A DNA stretch of 64,000 nucleotides from Branchiostoma floridae (GCF_000003815.2 NC_049981.1:20492646-20556645); one strand, 5' to 3'; shown: positions 35,201-46,800, counted from the first letter of the stretch. Numbers and translations are program-made. Notes: a model not told the origin generated them from the sequence alone.

Positions 35201-35914
35201 TTTAGGGAAGATTCCGATAAACATTTTGTTGAGGAATAGTCATACGCAAACATTTGTGAATGCGGGGAGCAGTTCAGATTGTTAACCCGGGTGCGAATAT
35301 AACATGGTGGACAAAATACCTAAAAGTGAAAGCAGTCTGAGGTACCGTTCTGAGAGAAATGACAAAATTTCTAAGCCACATGTTGTGAAATGTAATAGCC
35401 CATCGTCTACAGTATAGACGCCCACGCACCCAGGTTTGTCGTAATTACTCTCCAAGCAGATGTTAGTTGGGAAGATGAAACTTTCTTTCCCACCAACATC
35501 TGCTTGGAGAGTACGTCACAATGTTTGGATATGAAACTGTACGATGAATCAATGACATCCCCCTAACCGTCAATACATCTCCTTACGAATCATGTCCTGT
35601 CATGAAAATGTACACTTACCCACAAGATATACTCCCAGGCTCCCTAGGATGGTCCAGAAACGACTAAGCACGGCGTCAGCCAGCCACCCACCGACGATCG
35701 TCAACACATAGGCGAACCCTGTGAAGATGTAGGTAAAGCTTGTCGGCTCGTGGTACAGGCGGGGGAAGCAATGGGAGGTTGTAAACAGTGCCATGTTGGA
35801 CACGATCCCGTAGTACGCCACCCGCTCACACAGTTCACTCAGCCCGATGATCAGACTTGTCTTGTAAACACGGGGAAAACGCCCGGCACTTTGCTGATCT
35901 TGTTGTAGCGCCAT
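29287..35914 (-). CDS. SLC15A4-like: SLC15 (POT) proton-coupled peptide/histidine transporter, gene 2, 9 exons
   Basis: Inferred exons: 35914-35620, 34374-34167, 33530-33364, 33116-33014, 31805-31700, 31425-31233, 30801-30601, 29804-29676, 29489-29287; 534 aa, all introns GT-AG. The start is the ATG at 35914 (MALQQDQQ); the open frame extends six codons upstream without another ATG. POT family: ELCER (ExxER proton-coupling motif) in helix 1, GGWLAD after helix 2, GTGGSKSNLG in exon 2, YYWCIN at the exon 2/3 junction, FAYTQAP in exon 8. The C-terminal tail has YRRL, a possible YxxL endosomal sorting signal. Predicted role: proton-driven export of histidine or oligopeptides across an endolysosomal membrane. 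The exon 6 acceptor is preceded by a T-tract of over 20 nt. Introns host several MITEs. Head to head with gene 3. Confidence 0.9.
29833..29999. mobile_element. MITE family 1 copy, intron 8 of SLC15 gene 2
   Basis: Terminal inverted repeats of about 24 bp: TCTCCAAGCAGATCCTATGG at the left and its near-perfect complement (CCGTAGGATCTGCTTGGAGA) at the right, about 167 bp overall, with no coding capacity. It shares CTCCAAGCAGA ends with copies at 30286 and 35448. Confidence 0.7.
30286..30473. mobile_element. MITE family 1 copy forming a 188-bp hairpin
   Basis: The ends CTCTCCAAGCAGAGGTTAGG and their complement flank an interior that is itself inverted (TAGTCGTTTTTATCGGGCTTTC against GAAAGCCCGATAAAAACGACTA), so nearly the whole 188 bp can fold on itself. 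TA lies directly outside both ends (30284-30285 and 30474-30475), consistent with a TA target duplication as in Tc1/mariner-type elements. Confidence 0.8.
34407..34512. mobile_element. Partial MITE family 2 copy, intron 1 of SLC15 gene 2
   Basis: TATCCGCGGGATAACCTATATCCGTTG matches the end of the element at 779-982, followed by the shared GTGGACGGACGATGATTTCAAA-like stretch also seen at about 48940. No opposite end is found. Confidence 0.6.
34594..34730. repeat. Dispersed repeat tail with CA-rich stretch
   Basis: ACAATCCATCCAGAGGTTCTAGAG, then ACACAAACAAACACACACACAG and a terminal CATGGAGGTAATAA. The same elements (AATCCATCCAGCCGTTCTTGAGTA, ACACAGACAGA, ATGGAGGTAATAAT) occur in order at about 28630-28735. 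Probably the end of one retroelement family. Confidence 0.5.
34792..35017. mobile_element. MITE family 3 copy, intron 1 of SLC15 gene 2
   Basis: GCACGTTGGCGACGTCGCTG at the left and GCGACGCGACTAACGTGCCG at the right are roughly inverted. The whole ~225 bp matches a second copy at 41157-41393, including the interior ATATGACTAA and TTTTTATCGATG-type stretches. No coding capacity. Confidence 0.65.
35448..35511. mobile_element. 64-bp hairpin, MITE family 1, intron 1 of SLC15 gene 2
   Basis: CTCTCCAAGCAGATGTTAGT with a facing ACCAACATCTGCTTGGAGAG, flanked on both sides by TA. It is an almost loop-free inverted repeat, probably an internally deleted copy of the element at 30286-30473. Confidence 0.75.
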
Positions 35915-37226
35915 ATTGACGTTTGTCGCCACTTCCCCGAATACGAAACTGTAACGAAAGTGAAGTGCCGGTTTCGAACGTTAGCTCTGTGTCGCTGCTT
36001 GGCGTCTTTTACTTCCGGAGCGCACGCCCGACGTGCTGATGAGATTTGTCTGTCCGTACACGATCGTACACGCAAGGGAACTGAACAAAACAGGAGGCGA
36101 CCTTGCCCTTGGGCGGGGGAAGTCAGGACTTACAGCACAGTTATCTCGATGACACTGCTTAATGACTGTGTTTTAAGGAATGTAGTTTCTCATGATGTAA
36201 CAAGGACAAAGGTAACAAACACATATCACTCGATAATAGATTCATAATAATTTTTGAAGTTATATTGATTCGGAACTTTGCCCACAAGCATATCGACCGG
36301 ACATTGTTCACAATGAAATACATCGTCAGCTATTCTGCAGACCCTGCGCAGTGATTAAAAATCATCCAGAGGAGATGGAAACAACCGCGCAATTCATAAG
36401 AAGTTAACGTTATAGATAAAAGTGAAAAGAAAATGGTCAGGTCAGAAAATGTTTTCAATGAAAGAGTATAGAGGTTGGGAATATTTTACATCGGAAAATA
36501 GACTCCGGAGGGGGGAGAATTAGAAACACTTTTCATGACCCTCTCGTCTCAGTATATTTTTTGCTGTCGGGACTGCTACTATAACTGATGAGTTTTATGC
36601 GGTTATGGCAGATTGAGGGAATAAAATCAAATCAATACAGTAATACACCTTTTTTAAAAAAAAATCCAACCCTTCCCCGAATGCACAGTTATTTAATTCC
36701 ATGACATAGCTAGCGTTAATCATCACGTACGCAAGGGTAACGCCGAACACAGGCCAGGAAAGGTCCGGCGGCTGAGTAGGCACACGGTTGTCATGTGACT
36801 CCTACTCACGTAGGCAGGGGGAGGCAGGGGGCGTTACCTAATGAGACCGCCTATGGTGTTTTTGTCCATAGCACGTTCCGTTTGCGCTCTCAGAATGCTG
36901 TACGATTATAAAGGGCGAACGAATACCTTACCTTGGCTTCAAATCAGATCATCTAGAAACCACAGTATTTAATTGCCATACAAGAAGAAGAAAGACAGCA
37001 TCCACTCCATCCCCAGTATGCACTACGTACCATCCCTAGCGTGAGGTCAAGGGTCACAAACCCGGAAGTCTGCGGTGCACTGTTCCTGCCACCAACGCAC
37101 CCTGTCCATGCGTTTAATGGTCGAACCATGGCTTTAAAGGAGAAAACATAACTTTGAAGCACTTCACAGGTGTGCAAAGTTTCGTGTGCAACTTCTTTGC
37201 CCTCGCTGCGAGGTTCGAATCGACGC
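35915..37226. promoter_or_regulatory. Head-to-head intergenic region of SLC15 genes 2 and 3
   Basis: About 1.3 kb separate the start codons of the divergent genes 2 and 3, so both promoters should lie here. No TATA box, repeat family or coding sequence was recognised. Confidence 0.4.
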
Positions 37227-40200
37227 ATGGAAAGCCACGAGCGTCTCCTACAACTACCCCCAGCAGCCGTCCAGACGGTCACTTCGGCCTCGCGATGGGC
37301 GGTCACTTGTGTCATGCTGACCGAACTGTTCGAAAGGGCCGCCTTCTTCGGCATCTCGGACAACCTGCAGATATTCTGCGAGTTAAAGTGTTTCCCGGAC
37401 AAGTACCACGATCCCCTCACGTTCACATGGATCTTCTCCGGGTTCGCCTACGCAATGAACATCTTCGGGGGGTGGCTGGCCGACACCGCGCTCAGAAGGT
37501 TCACAGCTATCCTGTCCAGTCTTCTTATTTACACCGCAGGTATGAGTTTTCATGTGTCGTTTTCTTTCCTCTGTGTGTATTGCACCTATGTACTCACCTC
37601 GAGCGTCTAAATGTTGTGACATCTGTATATATCGCCTGGTGTCACAGTGGCAAAAAAATCACAGTTAAGAAAAAACAACTTTGATATCACATCGAAAATT
37701 AGTACAAAATTGTCAGTTCAAGCCCAACTGTATTCAAGCCCAACCTTTCTTCTCAGCGTGAAATGGTCGCTGGCGACAGGTGGTTGCTCAGGGTGTGGTT
37801 AACTTTGTAAAAATGGACGGCACTGTTTCAGTATGGCTTGTGACTGGAAGTGGTTGCCTGTGCCAGGTGGTTGGCTGACCAAATTTGACCATTATATTAG
37901 AAGAACCAAACTCCTTGGAAGAACTCAGAAGAAAGCATGTTTTTGTATCATAAATATATTTGTCCTCTTTGAACCTAGGTACCCTGTTCCTGGTCGGGTC
38001 GGCACAAGCGTGTGACAACACCAGTCGTGTAGATAACACAGTCCCAGCTCTGTACGTCACCGGGCTGTGCCTCGTAGTCCTGGGAACGGCAGGCAGCCAG
38101 TCCAACCTGGGCCTGTATGGTGCCGAGCAGTTCAGGGACACTGGAGACGAGAGCGAGCAGGAAAGAAAAGTCCATCGATACTTCCTTTGGTAAGAAAATG
38201 ACCGCGTTTGTTTCCCACCCCTCCCCTTTCTCCCATCTAATCCTTATATATAGTATGGTGGTTGAACACACACCCCTACCAGTGGACTAGCCCCCCGTTG
38301 TAGTAATTGCAGAATGCTGTGTGGCTCAAGGGCTACAGTACATGTAGTAGAGATGGACTCCGTCCAATACACCATATACTAGTATGATGTGGGAAAGACT
38401 TGCAAATATAGAATTGGATATGGGTGCCGCCATATGATGTGGTTAGTACTTAGACACCACATAGACATTGCTGAACCAATTTTCTCGTGTGTGTTTGTAG
38501 GTACTACTGGTGTAGAAACTTTGGCTCCGTCGTTGCTTACACATTAGTGACGTACTTCCTGTACCAAACCGACCACCACGTCTACGGGTACGCCGCTATC
38601 AGCGCCGCGGTGACATTGGCCGCCATTTTCTTTGCGACAGGATACAAGCGTTACCGACAGGAGCCCCAGAAAGGTACGTCTACACTTTGTCGTGCCGTGA
38701 TTTACTACTGAGTGCTTAGCTTTTATAGAGTCCTATGTAGCGCCATATGATGTATATGACTGAAACGCAATATACTATTATACAGAATTTGAGAGACAGA
38801 TACATTCACTGTTTTTCATGACTAGTCGACTATATCTTGATAGACGTCACATTGTGGGTGTAGTTTCTTTTTTTTGTATATTCCGGATCCAGCAGGCTCA
38901 AAAAATTATTTTGTTCTCTTTCAGAACAACTGTTTAAGATCTTGATAGGGATAGTTAGCAACCGAACCGACACCACCCAACCAAATAGAAACGTCTCCAG
39001 CAATAGGGAAGTGTCCTACAGCTCTTCAGTTGATAACAGCACTCAGGACAGGGATGTTCTGAGATGGTTGGACAGGTACATAAATGGAACAAAGCTCTTT
39101 CCAGCAATACCAAGTACACGTACAAGGGTTTTCCTTGGTGCTTATGATCTTGACCAAGAAGGTTACTGACTTTTGGGTGCGTATGTCTGTGTGTCTGTGA
39201 ATAGTATCACTCGAAAAGTCACGGGTGGATCATGATGACATTTGGTATGTTGCTTTGCGGCTGTGTTAGCAAAATAAAGGCACAGTTAGATTTCAACCCC
39301 CTATTGGCTTTCCCTTGTATTGCAATGGAATTTCCGCTTTTGATCTGTCACTTCTTTATACACTCCATTCTATAATCTAATATTCTGTCTGGGTTAATAA
39401 AAAAGATCCACACTTGCTATCGAATGTATACTATTTACAGATTAGCTTAAACTCATCACATCACTATGTTGCCTTTTTTCAGGGCTAAACGTAGTAAAGG
39501 GGGAAGGTACCCGGATGAGGAAGTTGACGACATAAAACAGCTGCTAAGCATCCTGGGTATATTTCTTACAATGCTCGTGTACTTCACCCTTTACTGTCAG
39601 GTAAGAAAAATAATTTTTGATTTCTTTATTTCCGTCTCAACGGCTGTGCTCAGTTTTGAACTGTATACTCTGCCTTGCGGAGTAAACAATGTCTCACTTT
39701 TTGGCGAGTAATCTACATGACATTTTTCTTTAGATATCAACAACATACCGGATTCAGAGCCGTTACCTTAGGCTCCCAGTGCTCGACAAAGACGACTTCT
39801 TCTTCTCGACCATCATCGTGTCTCTGATTAACCCCGTCAGTATCCTGCTGATGGTACCGCTCATGGACCTGGTGGTGTACCCCTGTCTCAGCAAGATCGG
39901 CTGGCGCCCCACCTACCTACAGCGCATAGGTAACATAACCTTTTCATTACAGTTGGAACTTTAGAAGCAACAATAGGACTCACCAAAACGAATTTCACTT
40001 ATACTGAAGCGTTGGTTTTCCCCAGGTTGTAATAACTCAAAACACCTGACATGTCAACGTCATCGATAGATCCAAGGTGGCCGAAAGTCTGTATAGGCCC
40101 CCGCCCCGATTGATGGATAGTCTAGTCTGCATTCATGTGAATATTTTTTGCCCACTTGTAGGCATTGAATTCAGGAATTGGTTACGGGAATTTAAAGAAA

Positions 40201-41762
40201 TTAGAATTTATATTCGTATCTAGAAATCACTTATATGATATCAAACTGTATAGAATATATGTCCCTTAGGTGCTGGGATGTTCCTGTCCATGCTTTCTGT
40301 GACGGCAGCTGGTGTCCTGGAAGTGTATCGCGGGGAGGTTCATCAGCATCACGTGCATCCCCAGAACATCAGCGGCCAGGTGTACAACGCCACGGACCTG
40401 TCCGTCTTCATGCAGGTCCCACAGTTCTTCCTCAGCGGCGTCAGCGAAATCATGGCGGTCGTCACAGGTGGGAGTTTGTGACCATTCCATTTCAAGTTAA
40501 CTAGTTGGCAACTATCTTGTCTTCAGAGTGGCCCATTCTTCAGTGATTGCCAGTCACCCCTAGACCACAGTTTGTCGATGTGATTGGTTGAGAGCGATGC
40601 ACCAATAGATTTTGACCCATCAATGATGTCACATGGTCACGAGCTCACAGCACAAAATTAGTGCGTCAACGTTGGGGAAGAAAGCATTAGAATCGGCCAA
40701 AAGGGGAAACATTAAGTGTAACAAATAGGGACACAAAAGATAGTGAATTTTGCCATGTCTTCATCCAATCAGCATCTAAAGGTTCCAGGGGATACAGACA
40801 AGAAATTATGCTTCTTACATAATTTGTATCTTGTCCCTAGGGTTCCACTTCGCGTACACGCAGGCTCCCAGGAGAATGAAGGGAACCGTGATGGGGTTGT
40901 TCCTGTTGATGTTCGGTCTCGGCAGCTACCTAAGCATCGGGATCTCATCAGCTTTTAACAGTAAGTACTTATCACCTACATTGTATTTCGAAAGCGTTAA
41001 TTAACTCAAACTCAACAAGTATCATACATGTAGGAGTTACGCAACAAACTTGATACATGAATGATATCGTTAAATACATATCATACATTTTACTTTTGTC
41101 ATTAGACTTTCGTTATGCTATTATTCTATTCTTTCTTGTTTGATTTGCTTGCTAAAGCGGGTATCTCACTGGACAATGGCACGTTGGTGACCTCGCTGCG
41201 TCCTAAATTGGATTTGTGTTTACAAGGGGATACATGCATTATGCGAAACATACAAATATGACTAAAAATATAGAATAACTCAAAAAGCGTAGAAACATTA
41301 TTTTTTCATCGATGGAATTCGTTGAGCACTCTGTCAATTCGCTCGGCCGCATCAATATCATCAACGTGCCGCAGCTTCAATGAGATACCCACTTAAGTTC
41401 TTACAGCAGTATTATCTCATAGTTGCACAGTGTAATGCACCTAGAGAGTACTCGAACTCGTCGGTCCATATTTCTGCAACAATGTGCCGTCTAATTCCTC
41501 TCCTTCCCTCCTTTTAGTCACAGTTGAAGGCATAGACAGTCCCAGCGGCCTCAATATCAACCTGAACAACAGCCACGCCGAGAGGTTCCACTTCTTCCTG
41601 GCTGGACTCATGTTTCTGGACATGGGACTGTTCTGGCTATTGGCCAGGCGGTACAAATACAAGACCTACTTAACAAAAGCCAAAGATTTTGAAAGAAGCA
41701 CGAGCTGTAGCTCACCTAGAGACTATGGTTCAACAAGTCAGATATTCAGTTCTATACAGTAA
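37227..41762 (+). CDS. SLC15A4-like: SLC15 (POT) proton-coupled peptide/histidine transporter, gene 3, 9 exons
   Basis: Inferred exons: 37227-37539, 37979-38189, 38501-38673, 38925-39075, 39483-39600, 39734-39929, 40270-40467, 40841-40960, 41518-41762; 574 aa, all GT-AG, with the same intron phases as genes 2 and 4. The start is the first in-frame ATG, 37227 (MESHERLL). POT motifs: ELFER in helix 1 (ExxER kept), GGWLAD, GSQSNLG, YYWCRN, FAYTQAP. Exon 4 is the longest of the three paralogues and encodes a polar, Asn/Ser-rich loop (NRNVSSNREVSYSSS) before the conserved RWLDR, a divergent central loop. A long C-terminal tail follows the last helix (RRYKYKTY). Poly(A) signal AATAAA at 41928-41933. 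It is 1.3 kb from the divergent gene 2. Confidence 0.9.
41157..41393. mobile_element. MITE family 3 copy, intron 8 of SLC15 gene 3
   Basis: The ends GGGTATCTCACTGG and CAATGAGATACCC are inverted. The interior CACGTTGGTGACCTCGCTGC and AACGTGCCGCAGCTTCAATG match the copy at 34792-35017. This copy shows the outer ends best. Confidence 0.7.
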
Positions 41763-41927
41763 TAAGAAGTGTTGCACTTGCAATTCATTTGCGAGACATG
41801 TGCATTCACTCAATGTTTTGCAATTTATTCATACCTATAGATATCCATACATGTGTGTTTAGTTGTACTGTAAGTAGCTGTTATACATGTAGACCTTACG
41901 AAAGTCGCTGTACTTTTGTCGTGTCTT

Positions 41928-41933
41928 AATAAA
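41928..41933 (+). terminator. Poly(A) signal of SLC15 gene 3
   Basis: AATAAA about 165 bp after the stop codon, in the context CTTAATAAAGATTC. Confidence 0.7.
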
Positions 41934-41939
41934 GATTCA

Positions 41940-43824
41940 TATAATTCATTCAGTGCAATACTATTTTCCTAGTGCCAAGTTCCAAAGGTATAAGATGAGG
42001 TTTCTAGATTGTTGTGTGGGGTAACTGCAGGGTGTTTGGTCCAGAACGTTAACCAAAAGGTCACGGGTTCAAATCCAGTCATGCTCCAGATCTTTACACG
42101 ACTTTCTTCACCCAGGTGTTAAAATGGGTGTCTGACTTCGGTTGGGGAGATAAATGCGGCGGGAAGAGAGGCTTAGGCTCCGACATACTTGATAACAATC
42201 CACTGCCCCTATGGTTTTGAAAAGAGGCTTTACCTGTACCTTTTTGTTAGATACCCATCTTCATTAAAAAGCAAATCGTCTCTGAATTGTAATGTTTTCA
42301 ATTGTATAATTTGCGCTATTTCCTATTGCTGGAATAGTACCTATCATTACCTCCGTGAAATGGAGGTGTTGCAGACACTTGTTTCCTTTGCTGTTTCCAC
42401 AATGTGTACAATATACACGTACCTATGTGACATGTATACGTTAGGACTCAACGCTCTCGATCCGTATTCCCCTGTACGTATTAGACGATAAAAAAAATAA
42501 AAATGGAAATCAAAAGCTTGAATCACAATGTCAGTTGTGTTATTTTGTGTAATAAAGAATTGTGAATATCATAATAGTATCATTCTGTGTTGACAGTAAC
42601 TACTCAGTGGCAGTGCGGTATATAAATTAAGTGGTTCTTATTCTCACGGCAATTATACCTTATCAACTGTATAAACAAAGTGAAAGGGCGATTGCAAACA
42701 TCGTCTGGTGATGACGCCATAAGGCCAAAGTTCGACTGAAAATACGGAAGTCACGATGTGACCGGTCTTCTAAGAAGCCAGTTTCTGTGTGAACGTGAGT
42801 GGACATGCTTTCTCTATTACACATGCAGGTCAGGGAGGAAAGCACGACAGACTTAGAGGTAAGCAATGGTCTGATTCACTGGTATTCAAGCAGAGTGTGA
42901 GGGGACTAGTCAATACCAGAACTCATGGGTCGCTGCAGAAATAGTAGAAACTGGCCTTATGGACAGAATGACAGAGGAGCTAGCTACTTGGAGTACAGTT
43001 ACCGACCTCAGAATTGTACTCCAAGGACGGCTATCACTTCTGGAATCGGTCTATTATCTATCTCATTTCTTCTATTTTGTCAGCGACCAGTGGAGTCTGG
43101 TAGAAAGTACTAAAGATACATCACGAGGCTCTCTCTCCTGACCGTCACCGGTCGAGGTCGTTGAGCGCCTCAGTGGCAGGATCAGATCAGTCTTTTGTAT
43201 CCATCATCAGGATCAGATGAAGTATAAAATATTGATTATTCCACAACATGTCTGGTGTTCGTACATATCGATATCGATATGCATGGACTATCTAATCTCC
43301 AAGCAGATGCGTGGTTCTATTTTGCATGTCTCCCATTAGCTTGTGGAAGAGGGATGGAGAATCAATGTACAGTGTATAGACATCATATCTGAAAGAAAAC
43401 GTATTTGACTTCCCATTTATTTCTGCAAAAGAGCGGCCAACAAAATCCTAGATTCTGGCTTGGGCCGGGGAGGGAGTTCTTTTGTATTTTTTGGGCTAGC
43501 GATAGGGGTCCGGGGGCATGCACTCACGGTGAGAATTCAACCCTATAAAATTGTATTTTCTGCGTTATGAGAGTATTTAAACGTAAACAACACGAGACTG
43601 TCGATAACAGCGCTCTCAAGAGAGGACTCATTGATAATCCATTTTGGGTACCTCTTAGTGTGTGTGTGTGTGGGGGGGGGGCTGCCTACGGGCATGAAAA
43701 GAGAAGTGAAAATGAAATAATACAATTGATTTGGGGGATAAATGTGTGTCTGAATGGTGCTGCACTGAGCTTGTAAGGAAAACGGTTCCCCTTTTCCACT
43801 TTTGTTCACAAACATACAGGCAAA
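41940..43824. other. Intergenic region between SLC15 genes 3 and 4
   Basis: Contains a tRNA-derived SINE (42011-42175), an isolated MITE family 1 end near 43295 (TCTCCAAGCAGATGCG) and a short GT/G-rich run near 43660. No credible gene is seen; open frames at 42925-43141 have no recognisable similarity. Confidence 0.5.
42011..42175 (+). mobile_element. tRNA-derived SINE
   Basis: A tRNA-like head with a B box (GGTTCAAATCC, 42066-42076) is followed by a body containing CACCCAGGTGTTAAAATGGG and TGTCTGACTTC. The SINE at 62797-63040 has the same order (B box, CACCCAGGTGCTATAATAGG, CTGACTTC). Confidence 0.7.
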
Positions 43825-46800
43825 ATGAAAAGTGAAAGTGAAGATGTGGCGCGGGAAGAAGAAGACCACGTGGTCTCCCCCTCCGACCGAAACAGCCGAG
43901 TCATGATGAGCAGCCTCCTGGTCTGGCTGAGCGAACTGTGCGAGCGCGTGACGTATTATGGGATAGTTGCCAACATGGCGGACTACGTGACGTCACCATG
44001 TTTCCCCGAACGATACCATTTGCGATTTTTGCACACGGGAGCCACTCCTCCTCGCTCCTCCTCCTCCTCCCATTGGCTCCCGGCTGTTCTGGTCACACGG
44101 GAGCCAATCCTCCTCCTCCTCCTCGCAACAAAACAACTCTTTCGCTACCCTGATTCAATGTATTTCTTCTTAATTTACTTCCTTTGCCAAGAAACAAGAA
44201 AGCTCCTCTGAGCTTTGACGTTATACTTCCCACATGATCTTGATCGTAAGGGACTAGTTAATTAACACAATGCACATTGACTACTTCCGTAATATCAGCA
44301 CGTGGAATAGCGGCCAATAATGTGAGGTATCGGCCTCCTCCTTACTTAGAATTTTGTCCGGTGATGTGTATCTGCCTTTTATTTTGCTGGGAAGCAAGGT
44401 TGTGAATGAAAAGTAACCTGGTATCTCTATGTTTATCAATCTCTATGTTATATTGACCTATCAATAGTTTGTTCAATATAAATGTCTTCATTCTTTCAAT
44501 ATAAAGACTTACTGTAACCTTTTCCAATGATTTAAGTTATGTAATATCCACAGATAGATTAGAAGAGTTGTGAGAGGCTACCCACCTGTATTGAAATGAA
44601 TAAATAGATAAATAAATAAAGAGACTTTCTTTTAAATGTTTTTTTATACATTATAACTTGAAATTTTGACGGTTCGACAAATATATCCCTTCTTGTCCAT
44701 CGGTGGGACATCCGCTGTGCTGGTAAACAAAGAACCTCTTTGGGTAAACTGAAATCCCTCAGACGGTTTTTCTCCTCCACGGGAAAATTTACGACATCCC
44801 GTGGGACGGGTCTTCACCAGGGGTCGAAGCGCGGTCATTCACTTCAAGCACCGTCTGCCCTGACACGACAGGTACAGGTGGATAAGTGTGTTTACATAGC
44901 CTAGGGGCCAGGTGAGACATTGTACAGGTGAGATAGGTGTGTTTACATAGCCTAGGGGCCAGGTGAGACATTGAACAGATGGATAGGCGTGATTCCTTTG
45001 ATAAGGGGCCAGGTGGGACATTGAACAGGTGAGATAGGTGTTTACTTTGCCTAGGGGCCAGGTGAGACATTGAACAGGTGAGATAGGTGTGTTTACTTTG
45101 CCTAGGGGCCAGGTGAGACATTGTACAGGTGGAAAGGTGTGTTTACATAGCCTAGGGGCCAGGTGAGACATTGTACAGGTGGATAGGTGTGTTTACATAG
45201 CCTAGGGGCCAGGTGAGACATTGTACAGGTGAGACAGGTGTGTTTACTTTGCCTAGGGGCCAGGTGGGACATTGTACAGGTGAGATAGGTGTCTTTACTT
45301 TGCCTAGGGGCCAGGTGAGACATTGAACAGGTGAGATAGGTGTGTTTTCTTTGAGTAGGGACCAGGTGAGACATTGTACAGATGGATAGGTGTGATTCCT
45401 TTGATAAGGGGCCAGGTGGGACATTGTACAGGTGAGATAGGTGTCTTTACTTTGCCTAGGGGCCAGGTGAGACATTGAACAGGTGAGATAGGTGTGTTTT
45501 CTTTGAGTAGGGACCAGGTGAGACATTGTACAGATAGATAGGTGTGATTCCTTTGATAAGGGGCCAGGTGGGACATTGTACAGGTGAGATAGGTGTCTTT
45601 ACTTTGCCTAGGGGCCAGGTGAGACATTGAACAGGTGAGATAGGTGTGTTTTCTTTGAGTAGGGACCAGGTGAGACATTGTACAGGTGGATAGGTGTGTA
45701 TACATAGCCTAGGGGCCAGGTGAGACATTGTACATGTGAGATAGTTGTGTTTACTTTGCCTAGGGGCCAGGTGAGACATTTTACAGGTGAGATNNNNNNN
45801 NNNNNNNNNNNNNNNNNNNNNNNNNNNNNNNNNNNNNNNNNNNNNNNNNNNNNNNNNNNNNNNNNNNNNNNNNNNNNNNNNNNNNNNNNNNNNAGGAAAA
45901 AACCCCTATTTGGCCCTGTTCAATATTTCACCTGGGCCCTTAGAAAAGGAAAAAAACCTATTTGCCCTGGTTAAAAATTCACCAGGTGCCTAGACAAAGA
46001 AAAAAAACCCATCTCACCTGTTCAAAGTCTCACCTGGCCCCTAGGCAAAGTAAACACACCTATCTCACCTGTTCAATGTCCCACCTGGCCTCTTATCAAA
46101 GAAATCACACCTATCTCACCTGTACAATGTCTCACCTGGCCCCTATTCAAAGTAAACACACCTATCTCACCTGCACAATATCCCACCTGATCCCTATTCA
46201 AAGTAAACAAACCTATCTCACCTGTACAATGTCTCACCTGACCCCTAGTCAAGTAAACAGAACTATCTCACCTGCACAATGTCCCACCTGGGCCCTAGGC
46301 AAAGAAACACACACCAATTTTACCTTTAGAATGTCTCACCTGGTCCCTTCTCAAAGAAAACACACCTACGTGTAAGGTGTTTCTTAATAGAGGTAATATT
46401 TAAACACACTACATACACTTATATTGTGTCTTATTTGGAGCAGCATTATTGAAATAACTGTAACTGTGGGGTTTAAGAGCTGCCAGACTGACCACGCCAG
46501 TACGTGGCTCTAGAGCTTATGGTGTTGTGGTTTGCACGTTGGATTTGTAATCTGCCGACCCGGCTTCGATCCCGGGTATCGGCATGTTTGTTTCTTTCTG
46601 TTCTTACTCGCCCCTCTTAATTTCTACATAACATTCCATGGTTTTATATCATAACACATATACCCTAGATACAGAAGTGTCACACGACATCCACTTGTAA
46701 GCTAAACGTTTCTTACCTGGACCATAATTTAAACGAAAAAACATCCCAGCAACCAGCTACCCATTTTGATAGAAGTCGGATTCAGAAACACTGGGTGAAG

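Noticed and set aside
37170-37226. Longer N-terminus for SLC15 gene 3 beginning at 37170
   Set aside because: It begins with GTG; the first in-frame ATG is at 37227.
42925-43141. Two overlapping open frames upstream of SLC15 gene 4
   Set aside because: No similarity that I can recognise and no consistent frame; not enough to call a gene.
43567-43776. 69-residue open frame before SLC15 gene 4
   Set aside because: It crosses a G-rich/GT-rich low-complexity run and ends before the transporter start; no evidence of coding.
45720-45993. Open frames running through the 100-N gap
   Set aside because: The sequence is unknown there, so the translation is meaningless.
44789-46375. Long overlapping open frames encoding repeated MSHLAPRQSKHTYLTC-type peptides
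   Set aside because: They come from the 46-50 bp minisatellite and occur in several frames on both strands; no conserved gene structure supports them.
44870-46376. Regularly spaced repeats considered as a CRISPR-like array
   Set aside because: Unit and 'spacer' are equally repetitive, orientation inverts at the gap, and the context is an animal genome; it is a minisatellite.
46506-46590. Functional tRNA-Thr gene
   Set aside because: The T arm is good but the acceptor stem does not pair, so it is annotated as tRNA-like only.
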